Origin: Colwellia sp. BRX10-3
GTDB lineage: Bacteria; Pseudomonadota; Gammaproteobacteria; Enterobacterales; Alteromonadaceae
Direction of reading: 5' to 3'
Length of the DNA: 64,000 nucleotides
NCBI RefSeq assembly: GCF_014077505.1
Contig: NZ_JACGWA010000008.1
Coordinates: forward strand, 62,001-126,000
The notes under the pieces were generated by a model, which saw only the letters and a list, made by a program, of their open reading frames with translations, was not told the origin of the DNA and did not search any database. Numbering within the stretch: the first letter of the stretch is position 1; each line of letters starts with the position of its first letter. The position numbers were made by a program, and so were the translations under genes. This document shows, in pieces, positions 43,989-52,701 of the stretch.

Positions 43989-44543
43989 ATGTTTATGAAA
44001 TTTCAGCTGTTTATCGTTTTGTTTTTATCAAGTTTACTTATTACTGGTCAATCAAATGCGCAAGAGTCTGCGCACCACTCTTCTATCGCGTCAGCTAATG
44101 ATTTACCGCTATACAGCAAAGTTTATGACGACAAGCGAGATCCTTTTAAAGACGCGCAAGCAGCCATTACCTTAGCGCAAAAAAGTAACCGAAATGTGCT
44201 AATTGAAATTGGCGGGAACTGGTGTACTTGGTGTCATAAAATGGATGCCTTTTTAGAAAAAAATCCTAAAATATATCAAGCCCTGCATGATAATTATGTA
44301 CTGCTTAAAATTAGTGTGAGTGATAGTAATGAAAATGAAGCTTTCATGAAATCGTTGCCACCTGTGCAAGGCTACCCACATATGTATGTTTCAACGAATA
44401 CAGGACAAATGTTGTTATCAAAAGATACCGCTGAATTACTGCATGATTTGGAGTATTCTGCTGAATACTGGCTGGCGTTTTTAAGAAAATGGCAGGAAAA
44501 AAATAATAAGGAAAATGCTCATGATACAAGTGCAAAAGGCTAA
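43989..44543 (+). CDS. exported thioredoxin-like protein
   Basis: A 184-residue protein with a signal peptide (about 1-24) and a thioredoxin fold of the thioredoxin_7/DUF255-like type. The redox pair is Cys79-x2-Cys82 in 'GGNWCTWCHKM', and the cis-Pro region is 'VQGYPHMYV'. It overlaps the next gene, which carries a twin-arginine signal, so it is part of the dehydrogenase cassette. It may supply thiol chemistry for maturation in the periplasm; partner and direction of electron flow are unknown. Confidence 0.85.
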   Translation: MFMKFQLFIVLFLSSLLITGQSNAQESAHHSSIASANDLPLYSKVYDDKRDPFKDAQAAITLAQKSNRNVLIEIGGNWCTWCHKMDAFLEKNPKIYQALHDNYVLLKISVSDSNENEAFMKSLPPVQGYPHMYVSTNTGQMLLSKDTAELLHDLEYSAEYWLAFLRKWQEKNNKENAHDTSAKG

Positions 44544-45291
44544 AACCGTGACTAGAAAGAAAATGGTTAGCAATACAGTATCGCAAGTGACGTCGTTTTT
44601 TGATGACAATTTTCGTACGCCGACATGGTTACAAAAAAAAATATCACGACGTAGCGCCTTAAAGTCTGCTGCTGGCGCCACTATGATTGCCGCTATGCCA
44701 GTGCGGGCATGGTCAGCATTAGCGAGTGATCAGTTTGCTAGTTTACTGACAACAGATCCTTGGTTAACCCTTGATGCCGTGCTAGCCCATTTATTACCTG
44801 CATCACCAACGGGCCCAAGTGCAAAAGAAATTCAAGCAACGCAATATTTATATAATGTTGTGTATCAACAACCCACAGATAACGCAGAAATAGAATTTAT
44901 TTATAAAGGCGTTGGTTGGTTAAATGGTTTTAGTCAAAGCCAATTACAGAAAAATTTTGTTGCCCTTACGCTTGAAGAAAAAGAAAAAATATTGCGGGCA
45001 ATAAGTAATTCGCGAGCTGGTGAAAATTGGCTAAGTAATTTAGTCAGTTATATCTTTGAAGCCATGCTTTCACCGCCAAGTTACGGAGGCAACCCTAATG
45101 GCATCGGTTGGCAATGGTTAGATCACCAAGCAGGTTTTCCGTTACCTCCAATGGGCAAGCGATATTACGAATTACCCGGTAAGCAACCTATTGTGATGAG
45201 TAATAAGGCTGCGCGTGCAAATAAAACAACCACACAGGTGGTTAGTCACCAGGAATATACTCGCTCACAAATAGGAACTAAAAAAGCATGA
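44521..45291 (+). CDS. gluconate 2-dehydrogenase subunit 3-like protein with Tat signal
   Basis: About 256 residues from the ATG at 44521, which has AAGGAA at good distance; an ATG two codons earlier is also possible. A twin-arginine motif 'SRRSALKSAAG' (Arg43-Arg44) is followed by a hydrophobic stretch and 'AWS'. The body matches the small subunit (subunit 3) of membrane gluconate- and fructose-dehydrogenase-type complexes. It overlaps the thioredoxin-like gene by 23 nt and the GMC gene by 4 nt. In such complexes the small subunit carries the Tat signal and brings the folded flavin subunit across the membrane with it. Confidence 0.86.
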   Translation: MIQVQKAKTVTRKKMVSNTVSQVTSFFDDNFRTPTWLQKKISRRSALKSAAGATMIAAMPVRAWSALASDQFASLLTTDPWLTLDAVLAHLLPASPTGPSAKEIQATQYLYNVVYQQPTDNAEIEFIYKGVGWLNGFSQSQLQKNFVALTLEEKEKILRAISNSRAGENWLSNLVSYIFEAMLSPPSYGGNPNGIGWQWLDHQAGFPLPPMGKRYYELPGKQPIVMSNKAARANKTTTQVVSHQEYTRSQIGTKKA

Positions 45292-47012
45292 AATATGATA
45301 TTTGTATCGTGGGCAGTGGCGCGGGCGCATCACCAGTAGCTTATACCTTAGCCAATGCAGGTGCTAAAGTATTAGTGTTAGAAAAAGGCGCTTGGTTAAC
45401 CGAAAAAGAGTTCTACAAAGATGAGCTAGCCATTAGTTTACGCGATGCTTACAACCCCAAGCTTGAAGATGAACAGCATGTTATAGAAGAGGAATATGAA
45501 AACGAAGCGGGTGAAACTTTCTGGCAAGGTGAACCAACCAGTGAATCAGGTTGGAGCTTCTGGAACGGCACAGTAGTCGGCGGTTCATCAAACTTTATGA
45601 GTGGTTATTTTCATCGTTTAAAGCCAGTAGATTTTCGTTTAAAAACAGAGTTCGGCGCCATTAAAGGCGCTAATATTGAAGACTGGCCGATTACTTACGA
45701 CGAGCTAGAACCTTATTATGCGATAGTTGAAAAAGTGGTGGGTGTATCAGGCAGAGTTACTGAACATCCGCATCAAGAGCCTAGGTCGACAGACTTTCCC
45801 TATCCACCGGTTGCTGAACACGCCATATCATCGTGGATAGATGAAAGCGCGACAAAAATTGGTTATCACGCTCTACCTGTGCCACGAGCAATATTATCGC
45901 AACCAGCAATGGGCAGAAATAGCTGTGATTATTCAGGCTATTGCAGTAGTTATGGTTGCTCGTCTGGAGCAAAAGGTAGTGGCCGAGCGGCGCTATTAAA
46001 TCATGCAGTTGCAACGGGCAATTGTACCATTACACCTCATGCGAAAGTTTATAACATTGCGACAGATAGCGAAGGCGAAATATCGGGTGTGCATTACTAC
46101 GACAAAGCAGGGCGCAAAAAAATTGTTCAGGCTAAATATTACGTTGTTGCTTGCCAAGCAGTAGAAACTTCTCGTTTGTTACTGGCATCGAAAGGTGAAA
46201 AGTTCCCTAACGGATTAGCCAATAATGCAGGGCATGTAGGTAAAAATTTGATTTTTAGTGGTGGTGGCACTGGCCGCGGAGATTTTTTTTACAAAGACTT
46301 AACGGCAGAAAAAAAGGCGGAATTAACCCAAGTAGGACCATTTATTAATCGAGCATTGCAAGATTGGTATCAAATCGATGATAAAGCCTTTAACGGCATT
46401 AATCGAAACGGTAAAGCCAAAGGCGGCACGATAGATTTCTTATTCTATCAAAACCCGATAGCGCGTGCCCAAGGCACGCAATGGCAATATGATGAAAGCC
46501 AAGACAGCGAAAAGCTACTTTGGGGCGAAGACCTGAAACAAAGCATGAAAACCGAGTTCACCAGTTATAAAACTCTACGTTTCGAAGTGTTTAATGATTG
46601 GCTACCAACAGATAATTGCTTTGTTGCTTTAGATGATGAAGTCACTGATAAATGGGGTGATCCCGTGGCTAAAATACGCATAGGCGCACATAACCACGAC
46701 CTAGATGTTGGTGAATACTTGGCTGAAAAAGCGGAAAAGCTACTGCAGGAAATGGGGGCAAGCAATGTGTCGTCATCAGTGAGCAGTGCACCAGCATCAA
46801 ACTTAATGGCTGGCGGCTGTCGTTTTGGCAACGATCCTAAAACCTCAGTGTTAAATAAAAACTGCCAAGCACATGAAGTTGATAATCTTTTTGTGACTGA
46901 CGCCTCGTTTATGCCAACAGGTGGCAGTGTACCTTACACATTTACCATTTACGCAAATTCGTTTCGTGTTGCTGACCATATTAAAGCACGGTGGCAGAGA
47001 GCTGAGGCTTAA
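45288..47012 (+). CDS. GMC-family FAD oxidoreductase, large subunit
   Basis: A 574-residue flavin dehydrogenase with the FAD-binding 'CIVGSGAGASPVAYTLANAG' at the N-terminus, 'SFWNGTVVGGSSNFMSGYFHR' and a C-terminal 'LFVTDASFMPTGGSVPYTFTIYANS'. A cysteine cluster at about 212-225 ('SCDYSGYCSSYGCSSG') is notable and recalls the 3Fe-4S or cysteine segment of FdhL-type subunits. It has no signal peptide, and its start overlaps the subunit-3 stop (ATGA), so export by hitch-hiking on the Tat partner is likely. The cytochrome c subunit usual in these complexes is missing here. Substrate probably a sugar, sugar acid or alcohol. Confidence 0.88.
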   Translation: MKYDICIVGSGAGASPVAYTLANAGAKVLVLEKGAWLTEKEFYKDELAISLRDAYNPKLEDEQHVIEEEYENEAGETFWQGEPTSESGWSFWNGTVVGGSSNFMSGYFHRLKPVDFRLKTEFGAIKGANIEDWPITYDELEPYYAIVEKVVGVSGRVTEHPHQEPRSTDFPYPPVAEHAISSWIDESATKIGYHALPVPRAILSQPAMGRNSCDYSGYCSSYGCSSGAKGSGRAALLNHAVATGNCTITPHAKVYNIATDSEGEISGVHYYDKAGRKKIVQAKYYVVACQAVETSRLLLASKGEKFPNGLANNAGHVGKNLIFSGGGTGRGDFFYKDLTAEKKAELTQVGPFINRALQDWYQIDDKAFNGINRNGKAKGGTIDFLFYQNPIARAQGTQWQYDESQDSEKLLWGEDLKQSMKTEFTSYKTLRFEVFNDWLPTDNCFVALDDEVTDKWGDPVAKIRIGAHNHDLDVGEYLAEKAEKLLQEMGASNVSSSVSSAPASNLMAGGCRFGNDPKTSVLNKNCQAHEVDNLFVTDASFMPTGGSVPYTFTIYANSFRVADHIKARWQRAEA

Positions 47013-47134
47013 CCTTAAAGTTAACGAAATTATTGAGCCATAATCTCGTTAACTTAACCCTATTAAAGTGGATACCAAGTATCAGCTAGGGCATAATTCA
47101 CCACATTGTTCATTTTAAATATTTAGGAAATTCT

Positions 47135-47998
47135 ATGATCCATAGTATGACAGCATTCTCACGTCATGAAATTAAAGGCGATTGGGGTAATGCCGTATGG
47201 GAAATTCGTTCGGTTAATCAACGATTTCTTGAAACATACTTCCGACTTCCCGAGCAATTTCGCAGTATAGAGCCAGTATTACGTGAAAGGTTTCGCAAGC
47301 AACTAAATCGCGGAAAAGTAGAATGTAACTTACGTTTTAATGCTAACCCATCGGCAAAAAGTAACGTAACTTTAAATGCTGAGTTAGCCGCAGAATTAAT
47401 GAAGCATGCAAATACCATTGCCGCTTTATCGGATAACTCGACGGTAAATCCTGTTGAAATTATGCGTTGGCCTGGTGTTATGGAAGCTGAAGAAGCTGAC
47501 ATGAGCACCATTCAAGCCGAGATACTAGCCGGTTTTGACCAAGCCCTAAAAGACTTTATTACTTCTCGTACCGATGAAGGTGAAAACCTTAAAGTCCTTA
47601 TCGAACAACGCTTAGATGGCATTATCGAACAAGCAGATATTGTAAAAGGCCACATGCCAGAAATTATTCAATGGCAACGTAAGCGTATTACCGACAAATT
47701 TGCAGATGCTAACATTGAACTTGAGTCAACACGAGTAGAACAAGAGCTGGTATTACTAGCGCAGAAAATGGATGTTGATGAAGAAATTGACCGTCTATTC
47801 AGTCATGTTAAAGAAACGCGCAGCATATTGAAAAAAGGTGGTGCACAAGGCCGCCGATTAGACTTTATGATGCAAGAATTTAATCGCGAAGCGAATACCT
47901 TAGGCTCGAAATCTATTAACGCAGATATCACTAATTCAGCAGTAGAGTTAAAGGTATTAATTGAACAAATGCGTGAGCAGATCCAGAATATTGAATAG
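47135..47998 (+). CDS. yicC: YicC-family endoribonuclease
   Basis: A 287-residue protein of the YicC/YloC family, now known as endoribonucleases. The N-terminal domain begins 'MIHSMTAFSRHEIKGDWG' and has 'WEIRSVNQRFLETYFRLPE'; the C-terminal DUF1732 domain has 'EEIDRLFSHVKETRSIL' and 'GRRLDFMMQEFNREANTLGSKS'. AGGAAA precedes the ATG. It usually neighbours rph divergently; here it is 3.3 kb away, beyond the dehydrogenase cassette. Confidence 0.96.
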   Translation: MIHSMTAFSRHEIKGDWGNAVWEIRSVNQRFLETYFRLPEQFRSIEPVLRERFRKQLNRGKVECNLRFNANPSAKSNVTLNAELAAELMKHANTIAALSDNSTVNPVEIMRWPGVMEAEEADMSTIQAEILAGFDQALKDFITSRTDEGENLKVLIEQRLDGIIEQADIVKGHMPEIIQWQRKRITDKFADANIELESTRVEQELVLLAQKMDVDEEIDRLFSHVKETRSILKKGGAQGRRLDFMMQEFNREANTLGSKSINADITNSAVELKVLIEQMREQIQNIE

Positions 47999-48036
47999 TG
48001 TTTTGACATATTCATCCACGTACTGATGTGTACATA

Positions 48037-48061
48037 AAGCCTCGTTATTCGGGGCTTTTTT
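48037..48061 (+). terminator. Rho-independent terminator after yicC
   Basis: Stem AAGCCTCG/CGGGGCTT with one U-G pair, a 5-nt loop and a run of six T, about 40 nt after the yicC stop. Confidence 0.85.
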
Positions 48062-48079
48062 ATGCCTGTTATTTTTACA

Positions 48080-48484
48080 CTATTGCAGATGTATTAAACC
48101 TGTATCATCGCGTTCAAAACCGTGGCAAATATATCCAATTAACTGACGTTTTTTCTTGGATATTTGATGGAAATGCTCAAAGCCCACTGAAAAGGCAAAT
48201 GGATTGGCGTTGTAGTCAGCATAAGATTGATCGCTGCCATTCTTTGCTTCTCTAACGCCAGATGCGAATGAACTTAAAAAGTCATCTCTGTTATTGAGTA
48301 AAATGGTTGTAGGGCCAGCTCCGCTCTCAATCAATTCAAGTGCGCCTAGTTCAATATACTTATCAACAACTGTACTATTGAAAAAACCACTGTATTGCTC
48401 TGTCTCAACATCATAAGCAACGGGCGTGTCATCGGTTGCTTCCATTAAAGAGACGAATAGTTCTCTCACTTTTTTTGAAATCAC
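48080..48484 (-). CDS. hypothetical protein, 134 aa
   Basis: A soluble acidic protein without signal or membrane segment, starting 'MISKKVRELFVSLMEATDD'. A central 'LIESGAGPTTILLNNRDDF' and the aromatic 'YNANPFAFSVGFEHFHQIS' stand out. I do not recognise a family. It ends close to the yicC terminator and is transcribed toward it. The product looks like a genuine protein, with regular hydrophobic spacing. Confidence 0.55.
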   Translation of the reverse strand: MISKKVRELFVSLMEATDDTPVAYDVETEQYSGFFNSTVVDKYIELGALELIESGAGPTTILLNNRDDFLSSFASGVREAKNGSDQSYADYNANPFAFSVGFEHFHQISKKKRQLIGYICHGFERDDTGLIHLQ

Positions 48485-48580
48485 AGACTAATCCTTTTTA
48501 CATGGTATTTTATTTTTCGTTTTGGACACATTCTATTAATTGCTGTTAGTCGTCACCATAGAGCTTAATAACTAAATATT

Positions 48581-49660
48581 TTAACTACCCAATATTTTCA
48601 GTGGTACTGACAGCGCGTCATTGCCTGTTTGACCAACCAGATAAATAATGGCACTTAAACCGCCTACGGTAATGACATACCATAACGCTGATACAATTTG
48701 AGCATAGAGATTAAGTGGCAGTAACTCGCTTAAATGTCGGCGCTTATATTCAAAGAAAATTTCAATACTACCAAGGGCGAGTAAAAAGCCTAACAGCGCT
48801 AAGCCGAAGTAATAACTAATATAAACACCTAGTGCGGCACCTAATATACAAGCAACTAAACCTACTTTAGAGTTGATTGAAAACGCGATGCTTTTCAGTA
48901 CGTGGCCGCCGTCTAAGGGTAATATGGGTAACAAGTTAAATAGATTGAGCAGGGCATTAAATACCGCTAAACCGGCGAGTATTTCTAGATCGGTTAGCCA
49001 ATAGCCAATTAGGCAGGCGATAGACAGTATTAGGCCGAAAAAGGGTCCCATGATCGAAATAACGATATCTTGCCAGCGAGTATTAATTTTGTCATCGCTT
49101 AACGCTAAACCGCCAACAAAGGGAATGAGGTATATGCCCTTAGTTTTTAAGCCAAAGTACTTCATCGCCCTGATATGACCATACTCATGAAAAACAAGGC
49201 AAAGTATAAGGGCGATGGCAAATTCGATAGAGAATAACCAGCTATAAGCCGCTAAACTTCCGGCTGCAAACAACACTTTAATAACCTTAGCACTTTTGAA
49301 TAACTTTAAGCCAAGCCCCGCCATACCAATGAAGCTAAATTTTATTGGTTGCTTTTTACCTTGGGTTATTTGACGTTGTTCTATATCTTTTTCATTTAAC
49401 GTATTGTCGTGTAACAGTTCGTTATTAACTAACAGCTGAAATTGCAGTGTAAAAGGTTGCCATTGCAATGTGCCTTTTAGCTCAACGGGTAATTCGCCTT
49501 GCTCGCTTTGCAGGGAAAACTTATGTGAAAAGGTATCACCGTTAGCATTAGCATTGATTTGTGAGACACATTGCTCATCCCAAAACAGTTCTTGCCATCC
49601 GGCCATTGAACCTTCTAACCGTAGATTTTTGCCTAAACATTCTATTTCTAATAATTGCAC
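48581..49660 (-). CDS. site-2 protease family (M50) membrane metalloprotease
   Basis: A 359-residue protein. About 110 residues of soluble beta-rich N-terminus precede six or so helices. The M50 zinc site is complete: 'CLVFHEYGHIRAM' (HExxH) around residue 160 and the second motif 'NLLPILPLDGGHV' around 245 with the third ligand Asp. It cuts within the membrane; natural substrates are unknown. There is no PDZ domain, so it is not RseP. It is a single gene between the hypothetical 134-aa gene and the aminotransferase. Confidence 0.88.
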   Translation of the reverse strand: MQLLEIECLGKNLRLEGSMAGWQELFWDEQCVSQINANANGDTFSHKFSLQSEQGELPVELKGTLQWQPFTLQFQLLVNNELLHDNTLNEKDIEQRQITQGKKQPIKFSFIGMAGLGLKLFKSAKVIKVLFAAGSLAAYSWLFSIEFAIALILCLVFHEYGHIRAMKYFGLKTKGIYLIPFVGGLALSDDKINTRWQDIVISIMGPFFGLILSIACLIGYWLTDLEILAGLAVFNALLNLFNLLPILPLDGGHVLKSIAFSINSKVGLVACILGAALGVYISYYFGLALLGFLLALGSIEIFFEYKRRHLSELLPLNLYAQIVSALWYVITVGGLSAIIYLVGQTGNDALSVPLKILGS

Positions 49661-49752
49661 TTTATTGACTCAGTATATAAAACCTTGCTCGTTTATCGCT
49701 ATATTGACTTGGGCAGCAAGGCTAATTGAAAAATTTAATAAATATTATTTTG

Positions 49753-50946
49753 TTACTTATCATCTCGTGTGACAGTTAAAATACTTTCTACTAGGTAATC
49801 GATATTTTGTTCAGGAATTGAGGCAAGATTGATGCGTCCGTTATTCAAGCCATATATGGCATATTTATCTCGCAGTATTTCCATTTGTGCCTCAGTTGCT
49901 GGCAACATAGCAAACATGCCTTCTTGAGATAAAATATAATCAAAATAATTGCCACCTGAGTATTGGCGAAATGCCGCGCAAAGTTTGGCTCTTATCGCTT
50001 TAATTTTGACATTTATCTCTGCAAGTTCATCTGACCATAGTTTTTTCAATTCAGGGTTTTTAAAAATGGTTTTTACAATTTCAGCACCGTTAGAGGGGGG
50101 CACCCAATAAGTGGCTTTACTCATAATAGCGAGTTGAGCTTGTGCCGTGTTTGCTTCAGCTTGTGTTGGGCTAAGAATATAAGCCGCGCCTACTCTGTCA
50201 CTGTATAAACCGAAGTTTTTCGAGCAACTGACGCAAAGTGCGAGACGCTCAACGGTATTAGCGATAGTAATTAAGCCGGCAGCATCTTCATGTAATCCGT
50301 CGGCAAAGCCTTGATAAGCGGTGTCGATTAATGGTAAGAAATTTTTTGATTTTGCTAACTGAGCAATTTGCTGCCAGTGTCGCAAGGTTAAACGCAATCC
50401 TGAAGGGTTATGGCAAGAGCCATGAAGTAGTACAACGTCATTCTCGCCTAATTTTTCTAGTGTTTTGAACATGCCACTTTCATCAAGTGTCATAGTTTTT
50501 TTGTCAATAAAAGGGTATTCCTGATAAGCCAAACCTGCGGCTTTAATGGTGGGAATATGATTGGCATACGTCGGGTCACTTACCCAAATTTTAGCCTCAG
50601 GATTTGCAAGTTTAATTAAATCTAATATAGCGCGTAAGCCGCCGCTTCCGCCCGCTGTTTGAACACCGCTAACGTAGCCAGTAACTGTTTGGTTTGCAAA
50701 CGTGAGTTCTTGGAGTAATTGCACATATTCAAGATCACCTTTTGAGCCGACATAGCTTTTATTTCGTCCTGCATTGGCGAGTTGTTGGTCTGCTGCCTTC
50801 ACCGCTTTCATTAGCAGTACGTTGTTATTGGCATCTTTATAAATGCCTACGCTTAAATCAACTTTAAACGGTCGTTCATCTTTAGATGAACGTGCCATTA
50901 ATTCGACAATTTCATCAGAGGCAGGTAGCGCAATATTGGCAAACAT
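49753..50946 (-). CDS. tyrB: aromatic amino acid aminotransferase (aspartate aminotransferase family Ia)
   Basis: A 397-residue PLP enzyme of the AspC/TyrB class moving amino groups between Tyr, Phe, Asp and 2-oxoglutarate. It has 'KVDLSVGIYKD' near the N-terminus, 'LLHGSCHNPSGLRLT', the PLP lysine in 'CVSCSKNFGLYSDRVGAAY', and the substrate-binding 'NGRINLASI' near the end. The SCSKNFGLY segment is the family Ia signature. aspC versus tyrB cannot be settled from sequence alone. No operon partner is evident. Confidence 0.9.
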   Translation of the reverse strand: MFANIALPASDEIVELMARSSKDERPFKVDLSVGIYKDANNNVLLMKAVKAADQQLANAGRNKSYVGSKGDLEYVQLLQELTFANQTVTGYVSGVQTAGGSGGLRAILDLIKLANPEAKIWVSDPTYANHIPTIKAAGLAYQEYPFIDKKTMTLDESGMFKTLEKLGENDVVLLHGSCHNPSGLRLTLRHWQQIAQLAKSKNFLPLIDTAYQGFADGLHEDAAGLITIANTVERLALCVSCSKNFGLYSDRVGAAYILSPTQAEANTAQAQLAIMSKATYWVPPSNGAEIVKTIFKNPELKKLWSDELAEINVKIKAIRAKLCAAFRQYSGGNYFDYILSQEGMFAMLPATEAQMEILRDKYAIYGLNNGRINLASIPEQNIDYLVESILTVTRDDK

Positions 50947-51063
50947 GTGTTCTCTTTAATTAAATAGTAACGAAAGCAAATAGCTTTAAATTCAGTTAAA
51001 TAGGAGTATTGACTCTGCTACATTCCAATTCACAAAGAAGTAGCCAGCATGAAACCTTAAGCG

Positions 51064-52377
51064 TTATTCAGGCTCAGAATGTCCGGCCCAAATATCAGCA
51101 TTAATGGTGGTTTTCTTTTTACGTTTTTTCTTACCGCTACCTTCTGGCGCTGCCATAGGCTTACTTTCAGCTAAGAGTTCAGCTAACAGTTTATCATTTA
51201 TCTCTTTATCAACTTCAAAACCCTGAACTTGCTCACGTTCAAGGCGGATTTTATGCTTCTTTTCGATAACTTTAAAGTGATGATAATCTTCATAGTCGAT
51301 CAGCGATAATGCTAAACCGACCTCACCAGCACGGCCACTTCTGCCTATACGGTGCATGTAATCTGATGGGCTTCTAGGTAAATCAAAGTTGATCACTACC
51401 GGTAATTTTTCGATGTCTAAACCACGGGCAGCAATATCGGTGGCTATTAATACGTCAATTTCGCCAGCTTTAAACTCTTCAAGTACGCGACTACGAGCGC
51501 CTTGGCCTTTATCACCATGAAAAACTTCTGCCGTAATACCGCGCTTAGAGAGTTTAGATGCTAAATGCTCACAGCTGTTTTTGGCATTAACGAAAATAAG
51601 CGCTTGTCGCCATTGATGTTGCTGAATTAAATGTGCTAAAAGTGCAGTTTTTTCGCCTTTGTTAACGGTAAAAACCCGTTGGACTAAGGTGCTGGCATCG
51701 GCACTTTGTACTTGTATTTCAATTGGATTATTTAGTAGTTCTTGCGTTAACGCCTTTACTTGCTCGGGAAAAGTTGCGGAAAACAGTAAGGTTTGTTTTT
51801 TCTTTGGCAACAAGGATAACAGCGCAGATAGTTCCTCAGTAAAGCCTAAACTTAACATTCTGTCGGCTTCATCAAGCACTAAAGTGTTGACCTTATCGAG
51901 TTTAATGGCATTACTTGAAATTAAGTCGAGTAGTCGACCCGGTGTTGCCACTAAAATATCGCTGCCGCCGCGTAATGCCAACATTTGAGTATTGGCTGAT
52001 ACACCACCAAAAACCGCCACTGTTTTAATTGCACCGTTAAAATGTACAGCATATGATTTAATGCTGTCTGCCACTTGCTTGGCGAGTTCGCGGGTAGGGA
52101 CTAAAATAAGACCGGTAACATAGTTGCCTTTAGTGCTTTTTTCAGTACTTGATAATTGCTTTATCTGTATTTTTTGCAGTAAAGGCAATGCAAAGGTGGC
52201 CGTTTTACCCGAGCCAGTATTTGCCCCGGCAATTAAATCACGTCCGGCTAATACACTTGGAATAGCTTGCGCTTGAATAGGTGTTGGCTGTTGATATTCC
52301 AACTCAGTTAAACGAGCTAATAAAGGTGGAATAAGGCCAAGTTCAGTAAAATTGGCTGGCGCTGTGGCAGAGGTCAT
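51064..52377 (-). CDS. DEAD-box RNA helicase (RhlE-like)
   Basis: A 437-residue ATP-dependent RNA helicase. Motifs in order: Q motif 'YQQPTPIQAQAIP', Walker A 'AGANTGSGKT', 'PTRELAKQ', 'TPGRLLDL', 'VLDEADRML', 'SATFP', then 'IFVNAK', 'ATDIAARGLDI' and 'HRIGRSGRAG'. The short basic tail 'GKKKRKKKTTINADIW' is like RhlE rather than DeaD or SrmB. It acts in ribosome assembly or RNA turnover, and cold-adapted bacteria carry several. Confidence 0.93.
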   Translation of the reverse strand: MTSATAPANFTELGLIPPLLARLTELEYQQPTPIQAQAIPSVLAGRDLIAGANTGSGKTATFALPLLQKIQIKQLSSTEKSTKGNYVTGLILVPTRELAKQVADSIKSYAVHFNGAIKTVAVFGGVSANTQMLALRGGSDILVATPGRLLDLISSNAIKLDKVNTLVLDEADRMLSLGFTEELSALLSLLPKKKQTLLFSATFPEQVKALTQELLNNPIEIQVQSADASTLVQRVFTVNKGEKTALLAHLIQQHQWRQALIFVNAKNSCEHLASKLSKRGITAEVFHGDKGQGARSRVLEEFKAGEIDVLIATDIAARGLDIEKLPVVINFDLPRSPSDYMHRIGRSGRAGEVGLALSLIDYEDYHHFKVIEKKHKIRLEREQVQGFEVDKEINDKLLAELLAESKPMAAPEGSGKKKRKKKTTINADIWAGHSEPE

Positions 52378-52547
52378 TAATATAAGGGCTCAAAGCTAAG
52401 GTAATAACCTGCTATTTTAGCTTATTTTTGCTCTGTTCAGTTAGTGAAATTGATCTAAAGAGTGGCGTAATTCTTTTGAGTTTTATTTAAGGTAAGCACA
52501 GCACGAGTTTGACTAGACATTGTGGCAATAGAGTTAAGGGAGATAAA

Positions 52548-52649
52548 ATGACTCGTATTAGTACATGCGCTTTTAAGAAGCCCAGAGAGAGAAACCATCG
52601 GCACAATAAAACTGATTTACTGTCAGTGGAAGATACGTTTTGTATTTAA
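52548..52649 (+). CDS. possible small protein, 33 aa
   Basis: A frame of 33 codons with a strong AAGGGAG 5-8 nt before its ATG lies in the 324-nt space between the helicase and subtilase genes, both on the other strand. The predicted peptide is basic ('MTRISTCAFKKPRERNHRH' at the start). Only the binding site argues for it; no relatives are known to me. Confidence 0.3.
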   Translation: MTRISTCAFKKPRERNHRHNKTDLLSVEDTFCI

Positions 52650-52701
52650 AGCAAACGCACTCCAAAATTAGTCAATTTTTACCGATAGTTTATTTACATT
52701 T

